The notes beneath the pieces are model-generated. The model was not told where the DNA came from, made no database searches, and saw nothing but the letters and a program-made list of their open reading frames with translations. The translations under genes were made by a program, and so were the position numbers. From positions 372,001 through 436,000 of the forward strand of contig QNQO01000833.1 of assembly GCA_003290165.1 (NCBI GenBank): a DNA stretch of 64,000 nt, written 5' to 3'. Shown piece by piece: positions 13,001 through 24,624 of this stretch; the first letter of the stretch is position 1, and the number at the start of each line of letters is the position of its first letter. This DNA comes from Berberis thunbergii (Eukaryota; Streptophyta; Magnoliopsida; Ranunculales; Berberidaceae).

Positions 13001-16000
13001 TTCAAATGTTTGTGTTGAAGGTATTGGCATGTTTAGAATGTTCCAATACACACCCTAGGCTCAATGTCAAGTGTTCAGTTTAAATAGTAAATTGCTTTTG
13101 AAAGTTGGCTGCTGCTCTATGAAATTTATATTAGATTGTGTACCGCTTGACGTAGTTTGTTTTGTCTTTTTATATATTATTAAGGTTTGGTCATTTTTCT
13201 CAACAAACTCTATTGTATATTCATTTTGACAGTGGATATCTTGTGGGAGTTATAGTTCAAAGAATATAATGCCTAGGAATTATGTATTGTTTATAAATTT
13301 CATATTTCAAGTGAACATAGGTCATAGACCATAGGTAGGAACTTTTTTTTTTTTTTGAAGGCCTCCTTTCAGGTTCCTTGTATTTGAGACACGTTTTCTC
13401 ATTGTTTAGACATTTATTTATTCGTTCATTTAGTGTGATATTACTTTTATGGTTGGTGAGCTTTTACTTTGTCAATATACATGTGTTCCTTAAAGTGTAG
13501 ATATAATTGATGTGCTTAAGCTCTCTTTCAGAAACTGTATTCCAGGTAAATTTTTCTATTTGTAATGTTTGCAGCTAATCAGCATCCAAAAGGATTTGCA
13601 AAAACAAATGGCAATGGTGTCTACCCCGGTTACCAAAGAAGGTAAAAGAGTGGAGGCAGCCTTGGGCCACAGCATGGAGAAAGCCATCAAGGCCAACACT
13701 GATGCTTTATGGGCCCGTTTCCAAGAAGAGAATGCCAAACATGAGAAATTAGAACGAGAGCGCACACAGCAGATAACAAGTTTGATCACCAATGTGAACA
13801 AGGATTTGCTAGCAATGCTAGAGAAAACACTGAAGAAGGAACTTGCTGTATTTGGGCAGGCTGTAGCTCGTCTAGTGACACCAGCTGTTGAGAAAACCGT
13901 TTCTTCATCTATTACAGAAGCATTTCAGGTTGAAATCCTGTGGAATTTTGATTTTTGACACTTCTCCTAAAAATTTTGTATGACCGAGTTCTAGTTGGCA
14001 CTTTTGCAGAGAGGGATAGGAGACAAAGCAGTGACTCAACTTGAGAAGTCCGTTAGTTCAAAACTTGAAGCTACAGTAGCAAGGCAAATACACGCACAGT
14101 TCCAAACTTCTGGCAAGCAAGTTCTTCAGGTACGTGCAATTCTGTACAAAAACCCTGCTTACCCTTATAAAACAAGTATATTTCAGTAAAAAACACATGT
14201 TTTAAGCTATTAATTAACATTTCCTGATTACCACTAATGCTAGACTTCACGGTTTTTCCGTCATATATTAGGCATAACTCTTGTCATGTCAATTTTTCCA
14301 TGTTAAAAAGTAGTCATTCAAAATTTCCCAGATTAAAGACCGTTCTTTGTTTTTCTCTATGTACAATCTTTGGCACAACTCTTTTTTGGACAGACGATTA
14401 ATAGTCATGGTTTCAGTACCCTTATTGAGAACCTTACTGTTTGATATTTTTTCTCCTTTTCTAGATTCTAAGTGGTCAATATTTGTATGCAGGATTCATT
14501 AAGGTCTAGTATGGAAACTTCAGTAATTCCTGCATTTGAGGTGTCATGTAAAGCAATGTTTGAGCAAGTTGATGCTGTATTCCAGAAAGGGATGGTTGAA
14601 CACATGAATGCAGCTAAACAACAATATGAATCAACTCATTCTTCCTTGGCACTTGCTTTAAGGGTACGCTTCTTTATACATTAGAAACGTGCTAATAAAG
14701 AGGACCGATTGCATTGGAGATCATTTTGTATGAACATTTTACCAATTAAAAAATTTATACCCTCTCCTTCCTAAAAATTACCAACCATTATTGTTGACTG
14801 TATGGTTTTTCTCCATGATATAACAATCACTTAACTCAAGTTTTTCAATAAAAAGATGTTTCAACTGAGTGCTTGGTGAGAGATTAGACTGTGAATCCAC
14901 ATGTAAGAATCTTTGCTCAGAGGACTTTGTAAGCATGTGACAAATGACAGATCTTGGTGCAACCATCACCTCATCTTAGGCTAGGCACTGATCTAGTACT
15001 ACAGCTTTCCTCCTTGGGATTCAAGTTGTGACAAACCGCAAACGTCCTACTAGAATCAGTCACTACTGTCTTTTAAGTTCTGAAAAATAGGTAACTGCTT
15101 TAGATTTTGATAATGCTGAAACTGGAGACTGGAATTGCTACAAAAAAGACCGACCATGGGTGTTCCATATGCATTGCTGTAGGTATCATGCCACACCCTT
15201 CATATTCTCTCCTTTCAAACAGAATCTATATGTTAGTTTGTTATATATTTTTAGGTTGTGCTAAAGATCACAATCCTGACAGGTTTACTGTCTACTTGAC
15301 AGCATAGTTTTTTGCCTTGTCTCACAAAAAAAGTGTTTGACAAGGAGAGGTTATGTGTATATGTGATGGATGGAGAACATGGTTGTACTTTTTACTGTAT
15401 TATGCATAGCTGTTCACCTTATTTTACCAAAAAGAAAAATGTAAAAGGGCCATAGTTTTAAATGAAGAGTATGTCAAGTGAAAAGACAAGTAGCTAAAAG
15501 GAAACACATGAGAAAATCAGAAGAAGAATGTGTATATGCGATGGATAGAGAACAGCTCGTATTTTTTTTTTTACTTATAATGATCCCCGTGCGAGTTTTT
15601 CATAATTTGTATTTTTAGATGCTGACACCTTGTAAATGATCGAATTGACTTTATTTGTTTGTGTTACACCGCATACTTACATTAGTTTGAGGCTTAACAT
15701 ATCAATGATTCACACCTTAGGAATACATTCATGCTTTAGGTCCAAGGAATGAGCCTTAGTTGCACAATATGTTGATTGTTTCATTATAAGATACTATGGG
15801 TTTACTTATTTATTTTTTTTAATTTTTAATTTTTAAATAATTATTATTATTTTAATATATTTTATTTTTATAAATATATATAGTATTTCAAACTTAAATG
15901 AATTTATAACGTTATAAGTATAGAGTAATCGGCTATTTTGAGCTTTACTAATTATGAGCAAGAATCGAAAGAATACCCAAAACAAGGAATCTCATTTTCT

Positions 16001-19000
16001 TTTTAATTTTTTTTTTGTCACACAAGTCTTGTAGCCTTGAGGGTTTTCAATTTTTTCTAATGTGAATTATAAGTATTCATATATTGTTTTTTAATGCTCT
16101 CTTAATTTGCATTATTCTGTAAATTTATAATTTTCATTAAATAAATCATGCACGAAAGGCTTGCTTCTTGACACATGGACTGAGTAAATGCTTCTCATAC
16201 TCCTGAACATTTAAAAACTTTGATAAAAAGGTATACATTGGTGTTTGAAATGTATGCACGACATGATTGAAGGTGCACCAACATGCTAAAGATATGGGAT
16301 TGTGGTGCTGAACATGTGCTCGGTACTTTGTCTGTTTTGGTGATAACGTAGGCTTCACTAGCACTTAAAAGTCAGGGGAGTTAGCGATGGGATCTAAACC
16401 ATAGGCTTCACTAGCACTTAAAAGTCAGGGGAGTTAGCGATGGGATCTAGCGGAAGCAAACTGGCTCATGAAGCTTCCATAAAAACTCCCAATAAATTCT
16501 CCAAAACTTCAAAACTGATTAACAATTTAGAATCGTTTTTTTAAGCAAAACAAAAGTATAGGCCTTTATAATGGACCAGCTTAATTATTTAAAACATAAA
16601 GCCTAATTAAATAAGTTCTAATCTATATTCCCATTCTCATCGAACTGCAACAATTACATATGTAATAATAGGGACGAGGCTGAAACAATTTCATATGAAA
16701 TAATAGGCATTCGTCAGCCTCCTGGTTTAGTGCTTATTTTGAATGCTTAACCTTTTTACGTGTAGACTTTACTCGCAGTCACACATGAGTTATTGATGCA
16801 TGAGATAAGCATCCACATGAATTCATAGTTGAATTATTTAATTTCAAATTCCGATGCCAGAGTATGAAGATATTTGAATGAATTCATATCTTTTATTAGG
16901 TTCTGCAGTCAATGTTAACTTAATTTATTCTTGCAGGATGCAATTAACTCCGCATCTTCAATCGCACAAACCTTAACTGGAGAAATGGCTGATGGCCAAC
17001 GCAAACTCTTAGCTCTTGCTGCTGCAGGAACAAACTCGAAAGCAGTAAATCCTTTGGTTACACAATTAAGCAATGGACCATTGGGCAGTATCCATGAGAT
17101 GGTAAGTTCTGTTGTCTTTACAAGTAACTTGCTTTGCATAGATACATTGGGTGTTTTTTGTTTTGTTTTGTTTGTTTGTGAAAAAGTGTTTGCATCTGTT
17201 GAAAAGACAGCCTTATGGTTCATTTTTTTTAACAGGCCATGTCTGTCCAACAGGTCGAGGCACCTTTGGACCCAACAAAAGAGTTATCAAGATTGATCTC
17301 TGAAAGAAAATTTGAGGAAGCATTTACTGGGGCCCTGCAAAGAAGTGATGTTTCTATTGTATCCTGGTTATGTTCTCAGGTGCGTATAAATGTTAACCAC
17401 TGAAAGGTCGTCCATTCTGACTTTCTATTCTTGAAATATATAGACCTCCTGACTAATTCTCCAGTACTGTCAACCTTTCACAAGGTTTGATGATATTGGT
17501 ATAGACATATAGACACCGCATGTAGTCAAGTACCTGGATGATCTGATTTGACGAACATGTTGAATGCATCATGGCTTCTGCTTTTGTTGTCAAACCCTCA
17601 TTATGGACCATTGAAATCATTTTAATATTGCTAACCTTACCCATATGCTAAATCTTACTGAAATTTTTGTTTTTCTATTTTTTATTTGGCCTAATGGTCT
17701 AATTAGATTTGCCCCTTCAAAATTGATAGCTGGAGTACCTCCTCTATTCACAGTATCCTTCAGTGTTAAGGTTTATTCATTACAATACAAATGATCAAAT
17801 TGGTGACCATCATATCCCCTTTTCATGACCATTTCACAAAGGGTCAAATTCATAACGGAAAGAACAAAACATTTTTTTTTTCTAAAACAGATTGGATTTT
17901 TATTTTTATTTTTTAAACACACCAATCTATTATTATTGATAAAAAAAAAGTGAGCGAAGAACAATGTAGTCAAGGCGACCGCCTAGGCGCGCCTCAAGGC
18001 ATTTTTACAAAATTCTGTAATGAGGCAATGCAGTGTGGTGAAATGAGGCGTCCGCCTCAAATTGCCTCGTCTCGCCCCACCTCAGTCCAAAAAATGGTTG
18101 TAGCGAGTCCAATTGCAGCCTATTTACAACCCATTTGCAGTCCAATTGCAGCAAAAAGAGGTTGCAACCCAATCTATAATAGAGTTTTATATTTCTTGGT
18201 ATAATATTTGATAAATTTGGTAAAAACAAGATAAAACGTTTTTTAAGTTTTGATAAATTTGTCACATTTTTTTCATTATTTTTTGGAGAAAAATATCATG
18301 CTTTGAATATCAATCTTGATTTTTCATAGCATAGTTCAATGATTTTATGCTTTGGGAATATCAATAATGATCATACTTGTTGATTTTTACCAATCATTCC
18401 AACAATTTCTTCTAACAAATGCTCAATATTATCAAGTTTCTATTCTTTCAAGATTATTGATTTTTAATAATTTAGTAGATGTTTGCAAGTTACTTGACAC
18501 TTATGTAGTGCATATTTTCGATATGCTAAACAACTTTATTATATTTCCATTTCGATTCTAGGTAATTGTGTCACTTTTTGTACATATTTGCTTATTATAC
18601 TCATCAAAATGATGATGTATACTACTACACTGACATGTTTTAATTTATTATAAAAAAATATTTAAAAATGTTAAGACCGCCTCACTACACTAAGGAGTCC
18701 TCACGCCTCAGGCGTTCTCAAGCCCATCCGCATTTTCTCCGCCTCAACGCCTTAACTACAATGGCGAAGAACTAACATTATAACATGGAAAGAAAAGCAC
18801 AGACAATTACCAGAATAATAGGTTATCCAAACTAAACATTAAAAGATCAAATGCTATATTTTGAGTTGTCTTGTGAGAAGAACCCCAATGCCAATATCTT
18901 CCTTCAAAGTGATGAAATACTCCTCACTAGGTAGAGCCTTCCCTTTAAAAAAATTCTTATGCTTCTTTCTTTCCAAAGAGTCTTGAGTAATAAAGTGAAT

Positions 19001-20681
19001 ACCTTCCAACTATTGAAACATTGATGTGCGTCCAATCAACTAACCACTCTCTCATAATCTCATGGAGCGACAAACTGGCCTTGCCACTTTGAATTCCTTC
19101 AAGAAAGAAGATCACAACTCTTTGAAATAAATTCATGAGCATGTAAGAAACCAGATCACACTTCTTTGGAGTAATTGCAATTCATGAGGATGTAATACAG
19201 ACTCCTCATCCTGGTTGCATCATAGAACACTGGTTTGGGATCTGAATCCCTATTTTCTGTAGGTTGTCCACTGAGAGTTCTGCCTTGGATGAGGGTCCAC
19301 AATATTTGGAAGGCAATGCTTTAACCAAATCTTCTTATTATGATCAGATATGAAGGCGCTGCCATGAGATGTAAATGGCTTGTGATTTCAAGAATCCCAA
19401 ACATTCTCTTAACAGAGAAGCCATCTCCTTTCTTTCCAAAATCAGATCATCATTCTCTTCATTTACCTTTATGTCGTGAAGAATGGGCAACAAGTTTCCC
19501 ATATCTTCTACCTCCCATTATTAAACCCCTCTTCTGACGTTGGAAGCCCAAAATTATTATGACCAAGAAAGAGGGATACATTTAATCCAATACAAACAGG
19601 TAACTAAAAAAATTATTAATAATAAGAAAACAAAAAACTTCCCAAAACCTTTCAAGCCTACAACAAGACAACTGTTATGCATTGAACATGTTGCCCTCTC
19701 TTGACCTCCTGTACAAGTTCCTTCTTGACACTTCCTGGATGATCATTGTTTCGAACACATTAAGATCTGTGCCCTCTCCATCACTTGAAAGGGTCATGTG
19801 TAACATACAGGTCATCCTCACTCCATGTTGTCTCATGTTCAATCTCTAAATCATAGACATATATATTCAAATTTTCGAGGAATTCCTTTGCCCAACCATA
19901 TGCCTCTTCCTTATTCTTATCCATATCCTTAATCTACGAATTCCGCAAACCATATCAAGCCTTGCAATTCTCAGTCCTTAACAATCGAAGTTCTCCCCCA
20001 ACTTTCGAGCTAATTCATAACAATCACGTATTGGAGCTTTTCAAGTACAGAATATGTAAATCACTTATTACAAAGAGGAGAATTTTGATTTAAACACTGA
20101 TACAGAAAAACAAAAAAGAGACGTCAGAAGAAATGGTGTTCGGAACACATCACTGTTGGAGGTGTAATTATCTAGTCTACCATGAGAAACAATGAAAAAA
20201 TAGGAGTGGAAAATAAAAAATAGGGCACATGTTAAGGGTTTTGTTTTTCCAGTGTCCATTTTAAGGTTTATTTCCCCTCCATTATCTTTTGTTTTATGCT
20301 ATATGATGAGCTTATTTTTTGAAAACGATTAGTCAGTTTCTTCCATTAGCTAAATCATGTTTCCTTGGTCAGGTTGATTTGCAGAGAATTTTGTCAATGA
20401 CACCTCTCCCTCTGAATCAAGGAGTTATGTTGGCTCTTCTACAGCAGTTGGCTTGCGATATCAGCAAGGAGACTTCAAAGAAGTTGGCATGGATGAGAGA
20501 TGTGGCAGTGGTCATAAACCCAGCAGATCCAATGATTGCAGTGCATGTTAGACCCATCTTCGAGCAGGTCTATCAGATACTGGGGCACCAGCTCTCCCTA
20601 CCTAGCACCACTGCAGCTGAGGCCTCCAGTATACGGCTTGTCATGCACGTCATCAATTCTATGTTAATGAGCTGTAAATGA
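1028..20681 (+). CDS. VCS: Enhancer of mRNA-decapping protein 4 / VARICOSE, 12 coding exons
   Basis: Scaffold of the cytoplasmic mRNA-decapping complex, which in plants holds DCP1 and DCP2 together in P-bodies. Twelve exons join in frame to 1386 residues: 1028-1780, 8275-8324, 8395-8551, 8706-8924, 10646-10771, 10985-12595, 13575-13928, 14010-14129, 14493-14663, 16937-17101, 17254-17379 and 20373-20681; all introns are GT-AG. Residues 1-150 are Pro/Ser/Gln-rich. The WD40 region spans about 190-480 and includes the family strings [19 protein letters not shown] and VKIWDDRK. A Ser/Pro-rich, acidic linker runs from about 500 to 960. An alpha-helical, coiled-coil-like region runs from 970 to 1240, and the conserved C-terminal domain ends MLMSCK. 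Length and order match Arabidopsis VCS (about 1340 residues, from memory). Intron 1 is 6.5 kb and intron 11 is 3.0 kb; both hold transposons. No frameshift or stop was found. Confidence 0.95.
2237..2990 (-). repeat. LTR-like repeat copy A in VARICOSE intron 1, interrupted
   Basis: The stretch from about 2763 to 2990 and a short piece at 2237-2262 together match 6080-6295. Shared words include AAATAAAATAAATTGAA, GACAAAGTAAATCAA, CAATCAACTAACTAACAAT and ACTTCTAAAATAAA. In copy B these pieces are contiguous, whereas here about 500 bases separate them. With the primer-binding-like site beside copy B this suggests a degraded LTR retrotransposon on the minus strand, copy A being its 3' LTR. No coding domain could be identified between the copies. 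Confidence 0.4.
2263..2762. mobile_element. Insertion inside LTR-like copy A
   Basis: Compared with the uninterrupted copy near 6090, about 500 extra bases lie between TTGAACAAC and TTGAGCGAC. These two flanks are similar over nine bases (7 of 9), as expected of an aged 9-bp Mutator-type target duplication. The insert is AT-rich, with repeated ATAACG and CCCAT words near both ends. No transposase is seen. The insertion is well supported by the comparison, but the family is a guess. Confidence 0.4.
4725..5278. mobile_element. Non-autonomous hAT element (MITE), nested
   Basis: A 554-bp element with terminal inverted repeats TAGGGGTGGGCAA and TTGCCCACCCCTA, flanked by a perfect 8-bp direct repeat TGAAATAT at 4717-4724 and 5279-5286. 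Eight-base duplications with a TAGGGGTGGGC-type terminus are characteristic of plant hAT elements. The interior is built of many AACCGAACCG repeats in both orientations and encodes nothing. It is nested in an older Mutator-like element inside VARICOSE intron 1, so it inserted later. Confidence 0.85.
5345..5535. repeat. A-rich minisatellite
   Basis: About six imperfect tandem units of roughly 20-45 bases, built on CAGATCATATAAAAAAA. The units are most regular between 5400 and 5530. They lie within the older Mutator-like element in VARICOSE intron 1. Confidence 0.6.
6034..6300 (-). repeat. LTR-like repeat copy B with primer-binding-like site
   Basis: The plus strand reads GGCTTTGATACCAATTGATAG at its left edge. 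Read on the minus strand, this gives TTGGTATCAAAGCC, which resembles the initiator-tRNA-Met primer-binding site of plant LTR retrotransposons, placed immediately after the LTR end. The sequence to about 6295 matches the split copy at 2237-2990. I infer a minus-strand LTR element that has lost its internal coding region. Both copies lie in VARICOSE intron 1. Confidence 0.45.
6488..6631. repeat. Tandem duplication, 73-bp period
   Basis: Two nearly identical units (6488-6560 and 6561-6631) each begin GTGCAAGTTCTTCACGA and end AAGAAAGGGAAATT. They differ at about one base, so the duplication is recent. It is intronic. Confidence 0.85.
7050..7680 (+). mobile_element. Remnant of a LINE-type reverse transcriptase 3' part
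   Basis: Broken reading frames resemble the end of a plant non-LTR retrotransposon polyprotein. Around 7170-7250 the translation contains [13 protein letters not shown], the usual entry into the RT-associated zinc-binding (zf-RVT) region of plant LINE-like ORFs. Stops and frameshifts occur throughout. It lies in sense orientation in VARICOSE intron 1. The call rests on a short motif from memory. Confidence 0.45.
10168..10400. repeat. Tandem duplication of about 120 bp in VARICOSE intron 4
   Basis: Two copies share CTGCTATAGCACACAC, GAGTGCACACAAAATTCT and GTAAAAGATTTTTCTTGACA. They meet near 10287 and differ at several positions. It is non-coding. Confidence 0.8.
16349..16449. repeat. Tandem duplication of 48 bp in VARICOSE intron 9
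   Basis: Units at 16349-16396 and 16402-16449 appear identical, beginning TAGGCTTCACTAGC and ending GATGGGATCTA, with a 5-base spacer. The identity implies a recent event or an assembly artefact. Confidence 0.9.
17231..17256 (+). promoter_or_regulatory. Paired splice acceptors before VARICOSE exon 11
   Basis: Two AG acceptors lie 18 bases apart: one ends at 17235 (AACAG) and one at 17253 (CAACAG). Both keep the reading frame, and the upstream site would add six residues (AMSVQQ). The downstream site gives the string HEM-VEAPLDP that I remember from VARICOSE orthologues, so I used 17254 as exon start. Confidence 0.6.
17963..18763. mobile_element. Non-autonomous Mutator-like element, 801 bp, in VARICOSE intron 11
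   Basis: The termini are AATGTAGTCAAGGCG on the left and, reversed, CATTGTAGTTAAGGCG on the right. The element is flanked by a perfect 9-bp direct repeat GCGAAGAAC at 17954-17962 and 18764-18772, the duplication length typical of Mutator-like elements. The subterminal regions are rich in GAGGCG and CGCCTC. No transposase was found. Related copies occur at about 4216-5880 (inverted) and 41079-41300 (left part only). Confidence 0.85.
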
Positions 20682-21669
20682 ATTATTACATGATTGCAAT
20701 TGTGCAGGATTATGTCCCGAGCTTTTGGATTTGTATAGAAAATCTAGGAATCACAACTAGAAAAGGCCTTGTCTTGTTGAGTAATTTCTGTAAAATAGTA
20801 GCTATGTTGGAGAAATTAAAATATTCTTTTTGCCTACTCTTTGATCAGAACCCCTCCCATTTTGTTGCCCTTGACTTCTATTTTGCATGTATCCTTTGAA
20901 GACGAAATAGGTTTGAACTAAAATTTGTTAGATGAGAAACGCATCTCTTGATATAGTAGAAGTGGCTTCTCTGTCCGCGTAGAAGTGGCTTCTCTGTCCG
21001 CTCGTTCGTTGTTCAGTTTCTTCTATGTTAGACTATCTTTTGTACCTAAGAAGGTCCTCATTTCACATGAAAATGTCATTCTGAGAGGCTCGAGTGAGAA
21101 AGAAACTGACTTCACTATAATTTCAGAGTTGAATAGTTGTAATTTCAGAACATATAGGTTTTTTTTTTATTCAAAAGTATAATTTTAGTCTCTTGATCAG
21201 TTCATTCTTCTCACTGTCTAAGTTGGTTAGCAGTTGACAGCAGCACCTGAGTTGAGGGTTACATTACCTAGACAACCTAAACTCCTTTACAGTAAGTAGA
21301 ATTAAGAGGAGATGGAATGCAACACGAGCGACCAGCTAGTTTGAGTCATTAAGGTGTGTACAGGTTCCTTCTTTACAGTAAGTAGAATTTAAGAGGAGAT
21401 AAAACATGAAAATAGGGAAGAAGACTTGTTATTGGAGAAGAATAAGTCATGAAAAAAGAGAGGATATCATTATCCTCGCATTCTCTACCTGTTTCTGTCT
21501 ATATCCAGCATGATATCATTTGTTATACTAAAAATTAATGACGAATTATGGAACACGCATTGTTACAGTTACACAATCTCACTATGGTGCGAATCTCTAT
21601 AGGGTCAGCAGTGGGGCTAGCCGATGGTTGAATGAATGGTTTGCTGGTGAAATGCAGAAAAAGGCCTAT
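20682..21669. other. VARICOSE 3' region and spacer to the DnaJ gene
   Basis: This holds the 3' untranslated region of VARICOSE (no exact AATAAA signal was spotted) and the convergent 3' side of the DnaJ gene on the other strand. A short direct repeat, GTAGAAGTGGCTTCTCTGTC, occurs near 20960-21000, and a second repeat containing CTTTACAGTAAGTAGAATT at about 21287 and 21375. No gene is seen. Confidence 0.5.
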
Positions 21670-22227
21670 CTACCAGCATTGATCGGTTTCCCACCTTCTT
21701 GTAGTAGTTGTTCTCCTCCGGCCACTTGCTTGATGATAAGCATAATTTCTGTTCACAGCCTTGTAGGATCTAAATTTCCTCTCCTGAGTTTCCAATAGGT
21801 TAATGGAGATGTCATAGTGAGCCCTGGCTTTTGGATCAGAAAGTGTTTCATAGGCATCGTGAATTGCAATGAAATTATCACTAGTACTAGTAGCATGGTT
21901 TATGTCATTATCAGATGAAGAGGATTTGGCCGAAATGGTGTCCAGGACATCTGGGTGGAAGCGCTTGGCAAGATTCCTGTATGCGGTTTTGATCTCAATA
22001 GAGGAGGCACACTGCTTCACTCTTAACACCTCATACAGATTATTCTCAGCTGTCCTTGCTACATTATTCACTAGTGCAGTGTGGCTGTTGGTGCTTCTTC
22101 TTGCAAATGCTTTAGTGGTGGTGAACATTCTTGCAGCGCCATGAAATTTCACAGTGGTGGTTTTGATGAAGCAAGCTGAATTGTTGACTGCTGGTGGAGG
22201 AGGAGGAGGAAATCTGATTGTCGACAT
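21670..22227 (-). CDS. Small J-domain (DnaJ) protein, probably chloroplast-targeted
   Basis: A 185-residue single-exon protein of the DnaJ/Hsp40 family; such proteins stimulate the ATPase of Hsp70 partners. The J-domain covers about residues 63-145. It opens NLYEVLRV, has the diagnostic HPD tripeptide at 91-93 (RFHPDV), and ends with FIAIHDAYETLSDPKARAHYD. A Ser/Asn-rich insert lies at about 98-117, between helices II and III. There is no Gly/Phe or zinc-finger region, so it is a type III J protein. Residues 1-60 are rich in Ser, Thr, Ala and Arg and poor in acids, like a plastid transit peptide; size and layout resemble the chloroplast J11 group. The tail is basic (GRRRTTTTRR). A TATA-like box lies about 160 bases upstream. 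The substrate is unknown and the organelle is inferred. Confidence 0.88.
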   Translation of the reverse strand: MSTIRFPPPPPPAVNNSACFIKTTTVKFHGAARMFTTTKAFARRSTNSHTALVNNVARTAENNLYEVLRVKQCASSIEIKTAYRNLAKRFHPDVLDTISAKSSSSDNDINHATSTSDNFIAIHDAYETLSDPKARAHYDISINLLETQERKFRSYKAVNRNYAYHQASGRRRTTTTRRWETDQCW

Positions 22228-22386
22228 ACTAGTTATTCTTCCTCTACTACAACCTGTAGTAGAGTTTAATTTGAAGGAGAGGTTAAGAGTGTTAGCTGAA
22301 TGAGTTGGGAATCAAGAAGCCTTTTACAGAGTTGCCTTGGCTTGTGTTGGGTGGAAACGCGTTGTAGGTTGGAAAGTGAGATTCAT

Positions 22387-22394
22387 TTATATAT
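22387..22394 (-). promoter_or_regulatory. TATA-like box of the DnaJ gene
   Basis: Read on the minus strand, this is CTATATATAAATG, about 160 bases before the DnaJ start codon, a plausible core promoter position if the leader is about 130 bases. Supported by sequence and position only. Confidence 0.45.
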
Positions 22395-22399
22395 AGTAA

Positions 22400-24624
22400 T
22401 AATAATTGTTAGGGTAATAGGTTTATTTTTTTTAGTAGTGATGTATGATAAGGACATTATTGTTTAGGTAATAGGTTGTTCATATCTAGAAGGTCACCCC
22501 ACCTCCAACTCTTTCCTATGGGATTGGCTTGGTTTCATCTTTCATGCCCACCTCCACTCTATCTATCCAATCAACACACCCTATGTCAATTCATGCATTT
22601 ACATTAATTTAAAGATTTCACTCATGACACCACCATACTCATCCTCTCCAATCCAAGTCGTGTTGCTTCGCCTATATAAATTAAAAAAAAAAAAAAAAAA
22701 AAAATTGGATGGACTATAGCTTAGATTGAGGAAATAGCCTCAATATTGAGCTATTTGTTTTGTTAAATTAATTTTGTAAATTTCAAGATTAAGTGTAGTT
22801 TCTTTCCTGGATGAAAGAGTTAAGGAAAGGAATGGAAAGAAGTTGGTGGATGGGAGAGGCTCAGATTAAAAGCAAAGGAAACAAAACCAAACAAAGCAAA
22901 GCCATTCACTTTCAACTTATCTTCTAATAAATTTGTTCTTCTAGACGGACAGATAGGTTTGTAGTGGTTGTAGTTGGCTTTCCTTGGCACCTCATGAGTC
23001 AATTGAACAACAACAACAACAACAAATGCGTAATTCCCTTCTAGAAACCCATTTCAATCTCTCTTTAATCCATCTCTAATATGATCACTGTTTTTATGTG
23101 GTTCGATTTGAGCGTGCAAAATAGTTCAAGGGCCAAGAAGACAGTCAATAAACACCAGACATATCCATCACCAGTAAAAGCACTTTTGATACTAAACCTT
23201 ACCTTGGAACCAAAATAGGGTGGGCGTTTAGGTTGGATAGGATCGACTTGGAGTGATTTAGGTGATAAGAGTCTTCTTCTAGAACCCAATCGACCTCATC
23301 ACTATATTAGATACAGAGTTTTTGTTTGCTCTAGACTTCATAGAAAGGTGCTTTTTATTTTTATTTTTATTTTTATTTTGTGAGTTTAAGGTACATGGGG
23401 GTCTACTCATGGATCATTATTTTTTCCCCACTATCTATTTGTTTTTGTTGCTATTTAACTAATCTCTCATTGATTAAGAAACGTAATTAACAACACTATT
23501 ATTCGTTTACCATAAAGTTCTAAATCTTCTGCCAAGATATAAATATCTATGATTCGACTTCCCTCCACCTTGTACTACTAATCATATATAGAACCAAATG
23601 TTGTATTTAGGAGCTTAGCTCAATGACTGGAGTCATCTGGCTAATTTGTCTCGGAGTTGCAAATAGTTCCAATTGCTTATTAGTCTCTGTACTTTTAGTT
23701 GTTGTTATTATACATTTTAATTAATTAGTTACATCTATCATCATGGACAGGGAAGAAACAATTTGATTTAGATGATAAAAGTATTTAAGCTTGAGTGCAG
23801 TTAGCAGGGGCAACCATTAGTTGCGTTTATTTCGCTTTTAGGCAAATGGCATTTTTTAAGAAGGTAAATTTTAAGAAAGTTAAGCTTAGGGGAGTTCAAC
23901 CAATTAATTTCTGTTCTGTTACATACATCTTCAAGTTTAATTATGAATCAATCATCTTCACTGGCACTTTTTGCCTTGAAGGAGAGAAATGACTTGCAGA
24001 AGCGGCCATCAATAACAAAAGTGCAGCAGCATATTTCGAGTTACAGATATCTAATGCCCTAGTTTGAGATATGGCTAGAAATGCATTTGGAGAGGACATA
24101 ATCACTTGGTTCGATGGTATGCATTCCAAGACTACAGGACATTCAAATGTATATCTTACTCTATCATCAGCAGTGTTTAGAAACACAAATTAACAGAAAA
24201 TTTCATATTAGGTTGATTGATTTTTTATTTTTCATGTTAAAATACAGACAATGTATATACGACGTGGGTTAAAGAAACCTGTTTTGTTCATACTTGAAAA
24301 TTGACATATAACATATTTTATGGTTCGTGGGACTAAGCTCAATAACAGGCTTGTTATATGGGGGTCTCCACAGAAGTTTTTTTTTTTTTTTTTTTCTTTC
24401 AAGCCACAGAAGTTGTGAAATCATGGACTTACATGTTAACTTAATTTCAAGCCACCAGTCTTTCTTGCCAAATTGCTAACTCTGTAACTCATACGTGGAA
24501 GCAAACTATATATATATATATATCAAAACAGCTTGTAGAAATTTGTAGAAATACTAGATAGAAAACTTCCATTAATCCCCTAAGATTGATTGACTAGCTA
24601 GTTCATGCATTTAAAACTATATAA
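22400..24624. other. Gene-free spacer
   Basis: AT-rich spacer between the DnaJ gene and the HMA pair. It holds a 20-base-plus poly(A) tract near 22681-22703, (CAA) repeats near 23008, a TTTTATTTTTATT run near 23350, poly(T) at 24379-24396 and a short (TA)n at 24509-24522. Open frames here are short and resemble nothing I know. Confidence 0.5.
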
